From: Burkholderia cenocepacia
GTDB taxonomy: Bacteria; Pseudomonadota; Gammaproteobacteria; Burkholderiales; Burkholderiaceae
Length of the DNA: 64,000 nt
NCBI RefSeq assembly: GCF_014211915.1
Contig: NZ_CP060039.1
Span: 2,294,001 to 2,358,000, forward strand
Direction: 5' to 3'
In this document: positions 1 to 7,485 of the stretch, one piece after another
Numbering within the stretch: position 1 is the stretch's first letter
Layout: the number at the start of each line of letters is the position of its first letter
Position numbers and translations under genes: made by a program
Notes under the pieces: model-generated
What the model was told of the DNA's origin: nothing
What the model saw: only the letters and a program-made list of their open reading frames with translations
The model's database searches: none

Positions 1-2
1 AA

Positions 3-269
3 CAACGAACTGCCGCGCTTGCGGATGCTTTTGCTGCTCGCGCTGCCGCTGGCAGCCTGCAGCAGCGCGTCGACCAGCTTGTCGCCGCCGCCCGCCATCC
101 CGCCGCTGCCGCCGGAGGCCCGGCAACCGGCGACGCCCTCGATCTGCTTGCCGACGTGCTCGGCCGGGCTGACGAGCGCGCGGGCGAGCTGGCAGAATAC
201 GCTGACCGCGCCCGCATCGCCGGCCAGCAGTGCGAGCGCGACTACGACGCGCTGACGGCGCCGAAGTGA
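3..269 (+). CDS. Rz-like inner-membrane spanin (i-spanin), C-terminal part, cut by window edge
   Basis: The frame starting at base 3 is open from the window edge to a TGA at 267-269, so the 5' part lies outside. The visible 88 residues are Ala/Arg/Gln-rich and probably helical or coiled-coil, ending with LAEYADRARIAGQQCERDYD. That tail resembles the periplasmic end of phage Rz/DUF2514 lysis proteins. Spanins link the inner and outer membranes and break the outer membrane at lysis. The call is supported by a lipoprotein gene nested in another frame (next entry), the classic Rz/Rz1 arrangement. The family assignment is from pattern memory, not a search. Confidence 0.65.
   Translation, partial: QRTAALADAFAARAAAGSLQQRVDQLVAAARHPAAAAGGPATGDALDLLADVLGRADERAGELAEYADRARIAGQQCERDYDALTAPK
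25..255 (+). CDS. Rz1-like outer-membrane spanin lipoprotein nested inside the Rz gene
   Basis: A 76-residue frame lies entirely inside the Rz-like gene. A TTG at 19 and an ATG at 25 are possible starts; the ATG gives a compact leader. The leader is hydrophobic and ends in LPLAAC, a lipobox, so the mature protein would begin with a lipid-modified Cys. The region after it is proline-rich (PPPAIPPLPPE), as expected for Rz1 o-spanins, which partner Rz across the periplasm. The C-terminal half is Ser/Ala/Thr-rich and may be constrained by the overlapping gene. Part of the prophage lysis cassette; endolysin and holin would lie to the left. Confidence 0.65.
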   Translation: MLLLLALPLAACSSASTSLSPPPAIPPLPPEARQPATPSICLPTCSAGLTSARASWQNTLTAPASPASSASATTTR

Positions 270-294
270 AGGCGCTCAGGCGCTCGGTCGGGGG

Positions 295-684
295 CTAGTT
301 GAGCGGTTCGATGTAGAACCCGCGCGCCGTCAGATCCATCGTGATGTCGCTGAACGAGTCGAAAATGTCGTATCCGCATTCGACGTACGTCGTCATGGAA
401 TCGAACCGGAGTTCCTCGATATTGCGCTTCCACGTGAGCGGCAAGTCGGTCGAGTGCCCCGGATCGAAATGGATGACGCTCAGGTACGGCGGACGAATGC
501 CGCGAGGCGGATACTCTGTGCGTAGCACCAGCTCGACGTTCACGACGACATGGTGTTCCGGGATGCGGTCCGCGTAGCGCAGCAGGTACGCCCGCAGCGA
601 ATGGCCGTCCTTCCGGTCTTGCGCTGAGGCGAAGCCAAACCAGTCGTCGTCGGAATCGCTGAATTCTTCCGCAATTGTGCGCAT
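295..684 (-). CDS. Hypothetical prophage protein, 129 aa
   Basis: I do not recognise the family. The frame starts at ATG 682-684 with a strong GGAGG six bases upstream, which supports translation. The protein is acidic at its N-terminus (SDSDDDW), has no signal peptide or membrane segment, and looks like a small soluble domain rich in aromatic and beta-type residues. It faces the spanin genes and lies about 80 bases from the next minus-strand gene, so the two may be co-transcribed. Its place between the lysis genes and the attachment site is typical of prophage accessory genes. No function is proposed. Confidence 0.6.
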   Translation of the reverse strand: MRTIAEEFSDSDDDWFGFASAQDRKDGHSLRAYLLRYADRIPEHHVVVNVELVLRTEYPPRGIRPPYLSVIHFDPGHSTDLPLTWKRNIEELRFDSMTTYVECGYDIFDSFSDITMDLTARGFYIEPLN

Positions 685-767
685 ATCGGCCTCCAGTGCG
701 ACGAACGTTCAGAATGCCACAGGTGCGTCGCTATCGCGCGATCGTCCGAGCCCCGTAAAGCCCCGGA

Positions 768-1259
768 CTACCGCATCCCGGCCCGCCGCATCTCGTCGCG
801 CAGCAGATGCATCAGCCGATACAACTGGCCCTGCGCGCCGGCAAGGTCGCCTTTGTTCGCGACGTTCTTGTCGGTGTAGAGGTACCAGTCCTCGATGCGC
901 TCGAGTGACTTCCTCAGCGCACGGATTTCGAGGATTAACCACCGCACCTGAAGGTCCGTGTACTCGCGCCACAGAGTGCGCAGCTCGGCGTCGGTCGGTG
1001 CATCGAATTCGGGCACCTCCGGTCGCAGCTTGAATCGTGGATCCGTCAGAGGAACTCGGTTGCGATCGATCCTGGTCGCTTCGATCGGTGCGGATGTACC
1101 CAGGAACACCGACCGCGGGTCCTCGTCGATCCAGTGCTCAAATTCGCGTTTGGTGAGCTCGACCGGAGTCCTCTGGCGCGTCTTCTCGCCCTGGAATCCG
1201 TACTCCCAGATGTATGCCCACTGCGGCTTGATCACGGCTGCACCACTGTATAAAAACAC
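768..1259 (-). CDS. Hypothetical prophage protein, up to 163 aa, divergent from the SRAP gene
   Basis: Family not recognised. The longest frame begins with GTG at 1257-1259, inside a LexA box; a second in-frame GTG at 1233-1235 (residue 9) is equally plausible and would leave the box in the promoter. The C-terminal half is helical and charged (QVRWLILEIRALRKSLERIEDW, given here only as residues around 105-125), suggesting a coiled coil. There is no signal peptide. Its promoter must sit on or beside the CTGT-N8-ACAG site shared with the SRAP gene, so it may also respond to DNA damage. Confidence 0.55.
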   Translation of the reverse strand: MFLYSGAAVIKPQWAYIWEYGFQGEKTRQRTPVELTKREFEHWIDEDPRSVFLGTSAPIEATRIDRNRVPLTDPRFKLRPEVPEFDAPTDAELRTLWREYTDLQVRWLILEIRALRKSLERIEDWYLYTDKNVANKGDLAGAQGQLYRLMHLLRDEMRRAGMR

Positions 1260-1261
1260 AG
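1246..1261. promoter_or_regulatory. LexA (SOS) box between divergent prophage genes
   Basis: CTGTATAAAAACACAG matches CTGT-N8-ACAG exactly and is flanked by A on the left and T on the right, as in the extended consensus. It lies 50 bases upstream of the SRAP start and at the 5' end of the opposite gene. The same motif occurs twice before lexA in this window. Confidence 0.85.
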
Positions 1262-1311
1262 TGTATCCCGGAGTAAGATAGGGCCGTCAAGATCGAAAAT
1301 TGGGGACGGCG

Positions 1312-2019
1312 ATGTGCACGAACTACGTCGCGCCAGGCGAAGATCCGGGCCTGAGCGAGCTCAAGATCGACAACTTCCGCGATCTGTACCGCTGGACGCC
1401 GTGGAAGCCGGAGATCTACCAGGACTACGACGCGCCGATCGTCGGCTACGTCGACGGGCAGTTCAAGCCGTTGATCGCGGGCTTCGGCTTCGTGCCACGC
1501 GCAATCCAGAAGGAGCGGATTGAAGCGGCGAAGGCGGCCGGCAAGAAGCCGGACATCATGCGCACCGTGATGAATGTCCGGGACGACAACGTCGGGAAGT
1601 CGTCGTGGTTCGCACCCACCTGGCGCGCCGGTCGGCGCTGCCTGATCCCGGCCAAGTTCGTCGTCGAGCCGTCGTATCCGGAGGCATATCAAGATGAGAA
1701 GGGGGAATGGGTGGACGGGCCATGCGTATTGCAGCGCATCGGCGTGATCGATCGCCCGACGATGTGCGTCGCCGGCATCTGGCAAACGCTGCGGCGCCGC
1801 GATGGCACGGACGTCAATGCGATGGCGATGATTACCGTCAACGCCGATGGCCACCCGGTGATGTCGCGCATGCACAAGCCAGGCCATGAGAAACGGTCGG
1901 TCGTGATCCTGCGGCCGGATGACTGGGAGGAATGGCTCACGACGTCGAACGTCGAGGCCGCGCGCGCGATGCTGCAGTTATACCCGGCGGAGGACATGGC
2001 GGCGGAAGCTGCGGGCTGA
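1312..2019 (+). CDS. SRAP-family (YedK/HMCES-like) abasic-site shield protein
   Basis: SRAP proteins crosslink to abasic sites in single-stranded DNA through Cys2 after removal of Met1. I chose ATG 1312 because it gives MCTNY with Cys at position 2; the longer TTG start at 1300 would bury that Cys. Other landmarks are NVR at 88-90 (family NAR), RCLIPA at 109-114, Glu119 as the likely active-site acid in a motif diverged from GFYEW, and His181 or His188 near the end of the core. Length is 235 residues, normal for the family. The SOS box upstream predicts DNA-damage induction. It lies in the prophage end, and a broken copy of its 3' end recurs at 3003-3070. Confidence 0.88.
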   Translation: MCTNYVAPGEDPGLSELKIDNFRDLYRWTPWKPEIYQDYDAPIVGYVDGQFKPLIAGFGFVPRAIQKERIEAAKAAGKKPDIMRTVMNVRDDNVGKSSWFAPTWRAGRRCLIPAKFVVEPSYPEAYQDEKGEWVDGPCVLQRIGVIDRPTMCVAGIWQTLRRRDGTDVNAMAMITVNADGHPVMSRMHKPGHEKRSVVILRPDDWEEWLTTSNVEAARAMLQLYPAEDMAAEAAG

Positions 2020-2162
2020 ATATGGCGGTGCTTTCGGAGTTTTTCGAATTGACTGATGTAGATGGACGCGTGATATATTTGTTGGCGCCTGCGGTAAATT
2101 TTCCTTGATTTGTGTTTAATACTCAATATTGACTTTTATAATTATAAAATAAGGGGTTGGCG

Positions 2163-2930
2163 ATGCAGTCTGTTCCTGTATATAGGTTTTGGCAGTTCGG
2201 TACGACGGTCCGATATTTGCAGGATGTTCGCGAGGGATACAAAATTAAAGGTTCAGGGAATGTCTTAGTAAATGTTGATGCGCTGTTTTTGCGTTTGCGG
2301 GAATTGGAGTTGCGTGTAACAATCAATGCTGCCGATAAACTTGAGGAGTTTAGGAAGGAACTCGGAGAGTCGGATGATGATGTAGAAATGACTCAGGCGC
2401 AATCATCAAAATTAAGAAGCTTGATCTTTGAGTTACGTCGGACAATGGAGGCAGAGTTAAAGCTAATAAACGCCTACACAATATCGCCGAAGCGTCTTGA
2501 TGTTGCAAAGTTAACGGACGACATTGAGCATCTATTTGCCCCGGGAGTATATCAATCGCTCACTGATGTGGCTAAGTATGATATTTCCGAGGCCGGGCGG
2601 TGTATTGCATTTGAGCGCCCGACGGCAGCGGCATTTCATTTGATGCGTGCGACAGAAGAGGTTTTGAGGGGGTATTATTGTTTCTATGTTAGACGCAATC
2701 GCATTGATAAAATGCTGTGGTATCCGATGATTCAAGCGTTGCAACAGCATCGACGTGCAAAAGTTAATGATGTGTTGCATCGACAGTTGGATAATATCAG
2801 GGTGTCGTTTCGCAATCCGACTCAGCATCCGGATAAAATGTATGACATTCAAGAGGTTCAGGATTTATTTGGTCTATGTGTCGATGTGATTAATAGAATG
2901 CAAAAAATATGCCTCGCGAGTGGCAGTTAG
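2163..2930 (+). CDS. HEPN-like domain protein, candidate prophage defence/toxin gene
   Basis: A 255-residue protein from ATG 2163, preceded by AAGGGG at 2151-2156; an upstream TTG at 2157 is less likely. The N-terminal half (about 40-125) is helical and charged. The C-terminal half (about 135-250) is helical and contains RNPTQH at 217-222, an R-X4-H motif inside a helix pair, which is the signature of HEPN RNases. The preceding stretch around 155-175 (AAAFHLMRATEEVLRG) also looks like HEPN-type helices. The gene and its upstream region are visibly AT-rich against GC-rich neighbours, and it is the last gene before the attachment site. Function as an abortive-infection RNase is inference. Confidence 0.6.
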   Translation: MQSVPVYRFWQFGTTVRYLQDVREGYKIKGSGNVLVNVDALFLRLRELELRVTINAADKLEEFRKELGESDDDVEMTQAQSSKLRSLIFELRRTMEAELKLINAYTISPKRLDVAKLTDDIEHLFAPGVYQSLTDVAKYDISEAGRCIAFERPTAAAFHLMRATEEVLRGYYCFYVRRNRIDKMLWYPMIQALQQHRRAKVNDVLHRQLDNIRVSFRNPTQHPDKMYDIQEVQDLFGLCVDVINRMQKICLASGS

Positions 2931-3002
2931 GAGTCGAAGTGGTCGGCGCTGTTTCGCGTCGATGGGTAGCCCGTGAAGTTAGGCAGGGCGGCAGCTGCCA
3001 AG

Positions 3003-3070
3003 GCGGCGCGTGCAGTGCTGCAACTGTACCTGGTGAGGACATGGCGGCCGAGCCGGCGGCCGCCGAATGA
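3003..3070 (+). pseudogene. Broken second copy of the SRAP gene 3' end
   Basis: The bases encode AARAVLQLY followed, after a one-base deletion, by GEDMAAEPAAAE and TGA. This parallels the end of the SRAP gene (AARAMLQLYPAEDMAAEAAG). No start or upstream homology is obvious, so it is a remnant. Together with the intact copy it brackets the AT-rich HEPN gene. Confidence 0.65.
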
Positions 3071-3182
3071 GGCGAATTTCTCTGGAAGATGAGGGATTTT
3101 CGATACGTCAGACAAGGCTCTCACGATACCACATATTCCAATGTTTCCATCTAACCATATGAAATATAAGGAAAATGTATAA

Positions 3183-3230
3183 GGATTGTGATTCCTGTCG
3201 TCGTGGGTTCGAGTCCCATCAGCCACCCCA
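3183..3230 (+). other. Prophage attachment site: 3' part of tRNA-His
   Basis: The 48 bases contain the right part of a tRNA: the anticodon stem-loop GGATTGTGATTCC with GTG anticodon, variable loop, T arm GTGGG-TTCGAGT-CCCAT, the 3' acceptor strand CAGCCAC, discriminator C and CCA. Discriminator C and the GTG anticodon identify tRNA-His. The 5' half (acceptor and D arm) is absent; the DNA to the left is AT-rich prophage sequence. This is the footprint left when an element integrates into a tRNA 3' end, so the intact tRNA-His should lie at the other end of the prophage, beyond the window. Confidence 0.85.
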
Positions 3231-3242
3231 ACAAATTCAAGC

Positions 3243-3273
3243 AAAAAGCCCGGTTCAATGAACCGGGCTTTTT
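3243..3273 (+). terminator. Rho-independent terminator of the tRNA-His locus
   Basis: Perfect 15-base arms AAAAAGCCCGGTTCA and its complement around a single A, followed by T residues. It lies 12 bases after the CCA end and probably ended the original tRNA transcript. Confidence 0.85.
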
Positions 3274-3430
3274 GCTTTCTGGCATTTGGACACAGCCGTC
3301 GTGTGTCTTGGTCACGGCGTTTTTTAACGACGTGGCATCCCGGTATTCAACGAAACAACCGCGATGCCATTTCGGCCTTGCGCTTCAAAAGAGCGATTGC
3401 GTAAAGCGCGCTGCGCGACAGCAACATCAA

Positions 3431-3937
3431 GTGCATGTAAGGGGACACCCTCTGCACAAGAGAATCAAATGCAATGGCGAGGAATTCGACGGTTACGAAA
3501 TCATCGTCGAGTCCGTGCAGCCGGCGCCGGGCAGCATGTGGACGCCGAACGTTCTGGTTAGTAAAGACGGAATCGAGTCGCCGCGGCGATATGACTTCGA
3601 TACCGAATATCGGAAATCGGACGAAGCAACGAGGACGGGTGTCGAAGTCGGGCGCGTGTTCGTGCGTGGTATCGGCCGATACCACCGCTTGTCCGGCATC
3701 TGCAATGTGATGCCGAAGAAAGCCTGGGTCTGCTTCGTCTCGCGTTTCCGTTTCCTTGTCGTTGCGCCGACAACGTTCGTACCAGTTTGCCCGCATCGCT
3801 TCCTTTCCCGCCTAAGGTTCCCCTGCGCCGTGCCGTTATCTTTCCTGGACAGCCCTCGTGCCTCGAATGCTGATCCGTTTTCTTTGCCTGCTCGCGCCAA
3901 ACGCGGGCAGGCTTTTTTCGTTTACGCCCGTTCATAA
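3431..3937 (+). pseudogene. Possible DUF6566-like small protein or its remnant
   Basis: Within a stretch otherwise lacking genes, one frame reads EEFDGYEIIVESV, then WTPNVLVSKDGIES and VEVGRVFVRG, about 70 residues that resemble the short DUF6566-type proteins common in Burkholderia. There is no ATG; a GTG at 3431 is the only likely start and has no clear ribosome binding site. After the matching part the frame runs on into non-protein-like sequence to 3937. It may be a decayed gene. The family resemblance is from memory. Confidence 0.3.
3886..3918 (+). terminator. Rho-independent terminator
   Basis: GCCTGCTCGCG and CGCGGGCAGGC (one wobble pair) around CCAAA, then six T. No convincing gene ends just before it, which supports a decayed gene or small transcript upstream. 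Confidence 0.7.
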
Positions 3938-4052
3938 CCGACTGATTGGCGGAATCGAACAGAGGTTTGGCACAAACCGACAAAGCGCAACAGTCTTACA
4001 TGCGTGTAATGTGTGACCTTCCTCGTGCCCTCATGCTTTGCAGGGCCGTTCG

Positions 4053-4088
4053 ATCCCGACGACCGGAGAAGGTGTCGGGATTTTTTTT
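4053..4088 (+). terminator. Rho-independent terminator
   Basis: Arms ATCCCGAC and GTCGGGAT followed by eight T, about 115 bases before the acetyltransferase gene. The bases between 3938 and 4202 hold nothing else I can identify. Confidence 0.7.
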
Positions 4089-4202
4089 GCCCGCGCGACG
4101 ACCTCTCGACGACGAGCCCCTGCGAAATGCATCTCGCAAAGCACTGTATATTTTGCGACGACACATGTCGATCAAGAGAACCCGCAGAAGGAGTTGCAAC
4201 CG

Positions 4203-4718
4203 ATGCCGGACACCCGGACCACACTGCGCGCGGCCACGCCACACGACGCGAACCACATCGCTCGCCTGCACACGCTGAGCTGGCAAACCGCCTATAGCCA
4301 CATCCTTCCGGCCAGCTATCTGTCCGACGAGGTGCCGACGGAGCATGCGGTCCGGTGGCGCAAGTACTTCGATAGAAACGAGAACGAGTGGGGCTTCGTG
4401 CGGATTGCAGAGTCGAATGGCGAGCCGGTCGGCTTCGTCAGCGCCGAACGCCCCGTCGACCCGGCGCTTGGTGTGTTGCTCGACTGCCTGCACGTCCATC
4501 CTTCGCATCACGGTGGCGGCACGGGCAAGCGCATGATCGAAGCCGTTCGCGCGTGGGCCCGGTCGATCGGCGTGGACAAGGTCCATCTGCAGGTGCTGGA
4601 GGGCAACGTGCGTGCGATCGGGTTCTACGAACACAACGGCTGGCAATTGGCCGGTGTCGAAACCAGCCGCATCGGCCAGACGGAAGTCACCGACCGGATT
4701 TACGCGATCCGGGCTTGA
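4203..4718 (+). CDS. GNAT-family N-acetyltransferase
   Basis: A 171-residue protein from ATG 4203 with AAGGAG about nine bases upstream. It has the GNAT order: an N-terminal helix region (ARLHTLSWQTAY), central strands with GFVSAERP, the strand-loop LDCLHVHPSHHGGGTGKRM in which HHGGGTGKR is the pyrophosphate-binding Q/RxxGxG/A-type loop, and the C-terminal NVRAIGFYEHNGW motif. It transfers an acetyl group from acetyl-CoA to an amine; the substrate cannot be told. It stands alone, downstream of a terminator. Confidence 0.9.
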   Translation: MPDTRTTLRAATPHDANHIARLHTLSWQTAYSHILPASYLSDEVPTEHAVRWRKYFDRNENEWGFVRIAESNGEPVGFVSAERPVDPALGVLLDCLHVHPSHHGGGTGKRMIEAVRAWARSIGVDKVHLQVLEGNVRAIGFYEHNGWQLAGVETSRIGQTEVTDRIYAIRA

Positions 4719-4812
4719 ACGCTTGCCGACATCGACGCGAGCGACGGCAAGCGAGTGCGCCTGCGCCTGGCCGCAATGGAAGCGCCAGGTGAAAGCCGCC
4801 CGGACTTTGCCG

Positions 4813-5277
4813 TCACTCGCCGCAATACCGCACAAGCAAATCGGCTTCGGTCTCGTGGATTTCGACGGGCAAGATCGTCGCACCGGCATGCGCGAGATAG
4901 CGCGCGCGATGCTGGCCGTTACGGAACGATGCGACGCCGATTTTCGACAGGCCGGGAATGCCGAGCAATGTCCGCGTTCGCGTCTCGCGAAACGTGATGA
5001 ACGGCATGTCCGGAATTCGCTCCCGGTTCGGATCGAGGAATTCGCGAATGCCCGCGGCCTTTCCAGGCGCCCAGCACTGAACCGACGGCAGCACATAGTC
5101 GGTGGTGTCGCGGTCGGCGCAGGCCAGCAGTTTCTTCAGGTCGATCGTCACGACCCGATGTCGAGAGTCGTCGGACGAGAATACCCGCTTGAGGTGCGTG
5201 TAGGCATAGGGAGCGTGCCCGGGAAGCTGGACGATCCAGACATCTACGCCGCTTTGTCGTGCGTGAGCGAGCGTCAT
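4813..5277 (-). CDS. Plasmid fertility inhibition factor-like protein (tentative)
   Basis: The frame is open to 5499, but ATG 5275-5277 with AGAGGAAATC before it is the sensible start, giving 154 residues; the longer N-terminus looks like antisense noise. Features are GVDVWIVQLPGHAPYAY near the N-terminus, HRVVTIDLKKLLAC, and FRNGQHRARYLAHAGA near the C-terminus. I recall this pattern (HRVVTID at the front, NGxHRxxYLxxxGA at the end) from proteins labelled plasmid fertility inhibition factor (FiwA-like). The C-terminal motif also resembles ParB-type FxDGRHR loops. Cytoplasmic, no membrane segment. The role here is unknown. Confidence 0.6.
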   Translation of the reverse strand: MTLAHARQSGVDVWIVQLPGHAPYAYTHLKRVFSSDDSRHRVVTIDLKKLLACADRDTTDYVLPSVQCWAPGKAAGIREFLDPNRERIPDMPFITFRETRTRTLLGIPGLSKIGVASFRNGQHRARYLAHAGATILPVEIHETEADLLVRYCGE

Positions 5278-5563
5278 GATTTCCTCTGGTGGCGCAAGCG
5301 GTCTTTGTGATTCGAGTTTAGCAGCGCGATGACGGCTGCGGAGCAGGTCGATACCGGAAACAGGAAAACGGAGCGGCTGACGGCGCCATCGGAAGAGTGG
5401 AAAAAAGACGAGAGCGGTCATACGTCGACCGTTCATATCGACAATTCGCGAGAATATCGCGATAACGCCAGCGAGAATCGCACCCCGAGTGAAATTCACG
5501 CAAGATTCACACAGTGTCGCGAAGCACGTCTGGCGCGGGCATCATAAAAATTGAGAGGGCGGA

Positions 5564-5974
5564 TTGAGCGAAGAAGCCATGTCGTCGAAACTCGCGATCG
5601 AATATCTCGATTACCGTTTCACCGGGATGCTCGGAATCACGGAGTCCGGTCGTACCGTCGTTGTCGACAGGCAGCTCGAATCCGAGACGCGAAGCAAGAC
5701 GCTCGCATGGATCGTGTTCGATCGGTTTGTGGCGCGCAATGATTTCGCCGGTGAAGAAGACGCACGCGCAAGTATCGTCGCGTGGCTGGAGCGGCTTGCC
5801 AATCCGAGGCCCGTCGCATCGGCCGGGACTGCGAAGGCGAGCGCGGTGGCAACTGGGGCGGTGGCGACAGATTCGTCGACAGCCGGAATCGTCGGCGATG
5901 CCGCCATTGAAATCGTCAGCAATCTCGACTGGATCGCTTGGGTTCCCGACTGGTTTTGCAGTGGTTCGTCGTAG
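5564..5974 (+). CDS. Hypothetical protein, 136 aa
   Basis: Family not recognised. Start candidates are TTG 5564 (preceded by GAGAGGG) and ATG 5579 (preceded too closely by GAAGAAG). The first 85 residues look like a folded domain (KLAIEYLDYRF, VFDRFVARNDF, WLERLANP); the rest is Ala/Thr/Ser-rich and ends in aromatic residues (LDWIAWVPDWF). There is no signal peptide. It stands alone; the nearest neighbours face away or lie far off. Confidence 0.5.
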   Translation: MSEEAMSSKLAIEYLDYRFTGMLGITESGRTVVVDRQLESETRSKTLAWIVFDRFVARNDFAGEEDARASIVAWLERLANPRPVASAGTAKASAVATGAVATDSSTAGIVGDAAIEIVSNLDWIAWVPDWFCSGSS

Positions 5975-6604
5975 CGAAGAATGCGCGTTTTCGTGACGCA
6001 GATCATTGTGTGCGCGAAATTCTGCACAAAAAACGGAGTGGAAATCGCCTCGCGTGAAAAAATAGAATAATCCTGCTTTGACAATACTCGCGACTTACCG
6101 GAAACTGCGCCCGGGTCTGAAAATTCCACTTGAATTAATACAAAATAAAACGTCAGAAATGAAAAAAGAACGCTGTCGATGGCCGTCGCAATGACGACTG
6201 CCGCCGGCCGACAGGTTGTACTGCGATGCGGTCCCAAGACGGCGGATACGAAGAAACTCGCGACCGGTTCCTCGTCAACGATACCGACAGGCAGCGCGTC
6301 GGGCTTGAATCATGACGATATGCGCCGGGACGCGAGCATGCCGGTTGCCGTCACGTTGTCACTAAAGGGTGAGTTGCCGCACAGACCGTCGCGCGACCGG
6401 CGATCACAATTTGACCGGTTGACCGTTCTTCCCCGGCCCGGTCAACCATTTCCCCGCTCGCTCGCGCAGGAGCGGGGGCTTTTTGCCCCTCGACGCCGGA
6501 AGGTTGCGTCGGCGGAACCGGACAGGCGTTCGGCGGGCTGTGCGACGGCACTCGTTCGCACGCCGACATCCGTTCGCCCGATCCGTACGAATTGCTTTCC
6601 TCGT
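5975..6604. other. Non-coding stretch
   Basis: No frame here looks like protein. It includes an AT-rich segment near 6000-6165 with a TTGACA at 6078-6083 but no convincing -10, and the terminator listed at 6452-6485. Confidence 0.5.
6452..6485 (+). terminator. Rho-independent terminator
   Basis: CCCCGCTC and GAGCGGGG arms around ten bases, then GCTTTTT. No gene ends just upstream. Confidence 0.65.
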
Positions 6605-6693
6605 GCCTGAGCGAACCCTCAGGCCCATCGCCGGTTGTTGCCGGCGATGCCTTGATCCCGGCGGCGCGTAACAACGCTGCCGGGATGTTTTTT
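6605..6693 (+). ncRNA. Candidate structured RNA: three perfect hairpins ending in a terminator
   Basis: Three consecutive stems: GCCTGAG/CTCAGGC (6605-6624), ATCGCCGG/CCGGCGAT (6627-6648) and ATCCCGGCGGCG/CGCTGCCGGGAT (6655-6686, one mismatch), the last followed by GTTTTTT. This would suit a small RNA 3' half or a structured 3' UTR. I cannot point to a strong promoter, so the 5' end is unknown. Confidence 0.4.
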
Positions 6694-6741
6694 GCGTCGC
6701 ATGCGTGACGTCACATCACGCGCAACCGGCACGCACTCCGC

Positions 6742-7485
6742 TCAATCTGCCTGTTCGACGCTGGTTTCCCATCCGTCGTAGTTCCCGCCGAGCGCGCGTA
6801 CCTCGCGACTGAGCGCGACCGTATGGCGCGTGATGTCGGCGAGCGCGAGCGTGCCTTCGTGCGAAAACCGCACCGCCGACTTGCCGTCTTCGGTCGGCGC
6901 GACCGATTCGACCGGATAGCCTTTCGCTTCGGCCCAGTCCGCGAACTGGTGCGCGTCGCTCGGGTCGGGGAAGTATGCCCAGTGCATCACGCGCCGGCTC
7001 ACGTCCGGTGCGTCGCCTTGCTGCCGCAGCGCATCCAGCGTGCGCATGTCGCGCATGATCTGCCAGTCGTCGTCGGTCGGGTAGAGCGTCTGCCAGTATG
7101 TTGTCTTGTCCGGATCGTCCTGGTGGGCATACTGCAGCGCGTAGGTCGTCTGGTCGGCCAGCGAGTCGACGATTTCCGCGGCTGCCTCTTCGTCGAACGG
7201 CACGTAGAAAAGAAAATCCCGGTTGCCGTCGACGGTGATGCGGCCGACCTGCACGCCGCCTTTCGCGATGATCGCGGCGTCGAGCAGATCCTCGATCTTC
7301 GCGAGATCGGCGAATTCGTCGCCGGTCGGCAGCCCTTCAGGCGACGGATGCGCAAAGGGGATCCGCACGCTGAGCAGCGACGTGCGCGGATCGCCTTCGG
7401 CGATTTCCGCGAAGTCGTGGTTGAAGCTGATGAAAGCCTGATGGTCGCCCATTCTGGCAGGGAAGGTTCCCCAGGCGTCGCTCAT
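6742..7485 (-). CDS. DUF695 plus RraB-like two-domain protein
   Basis: A 247-residue protein from ATG 7483-7485 with GGGAG upstream; the open frame runs further but without protein character. Residues about 15-130 fit DUF695 (FISFNHDFAE, SVRIPFAHPSPEGLPTGDEF). Residues about 150-240 fit the regulator of ribonuclease activity B fold (RRVMHWAYFPDPSDAHQFAD, then GYPVESV). RraB in E. coli binds and inhibits RNase E; whether this fusion does so is inference. Cytoplasmic and acidic. It is divergent from the gene at 7676 across a 190-base promoter region. Confidence 0.8.
   Translation of the reverse strand: MSDAWGTFPARMGDHQAFISFNHDFAEIAEGDPRTSLLSVRIPFAHPSPEGLPTGDEFADLAKIEDLLDAAIIAKGGVQVGRITVDGNRDFLFYVPFDEEAAAEIVDSLADQTTYALQYAHQDDPDKTTYWQTLYPTDDDWQIMRDMRTLDALRQQGDAPDVSRRVMHWAYFPDPSDAHQFADWAEAKGYPVESVAPTEDGKSAVRFSHEGTLALADITRHTVALSREVRALGGNYDGWETSVEQAD

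Noticed and set aside
2927..3244. Minus-strand frame of 105 codons starting MLEFVGVADGTRTHDDRN
   Set aside because: It is the antisense of the tRNA-His fragment and prophage junction; GVADGTRTHD is a well-known artefact of translating tRNA ends.
3188..3430. Start of the plus-strand frame at the tRNA fragment
   Set aside because: It would begin inside the tRNA and read through its terminator; only the later part around 3480-3680 has any protein character.
6179..6610. Plus-strand frame of 143 codons
   Set aside because: No ribosome site, a terminator lies inside it, and the residues look random.
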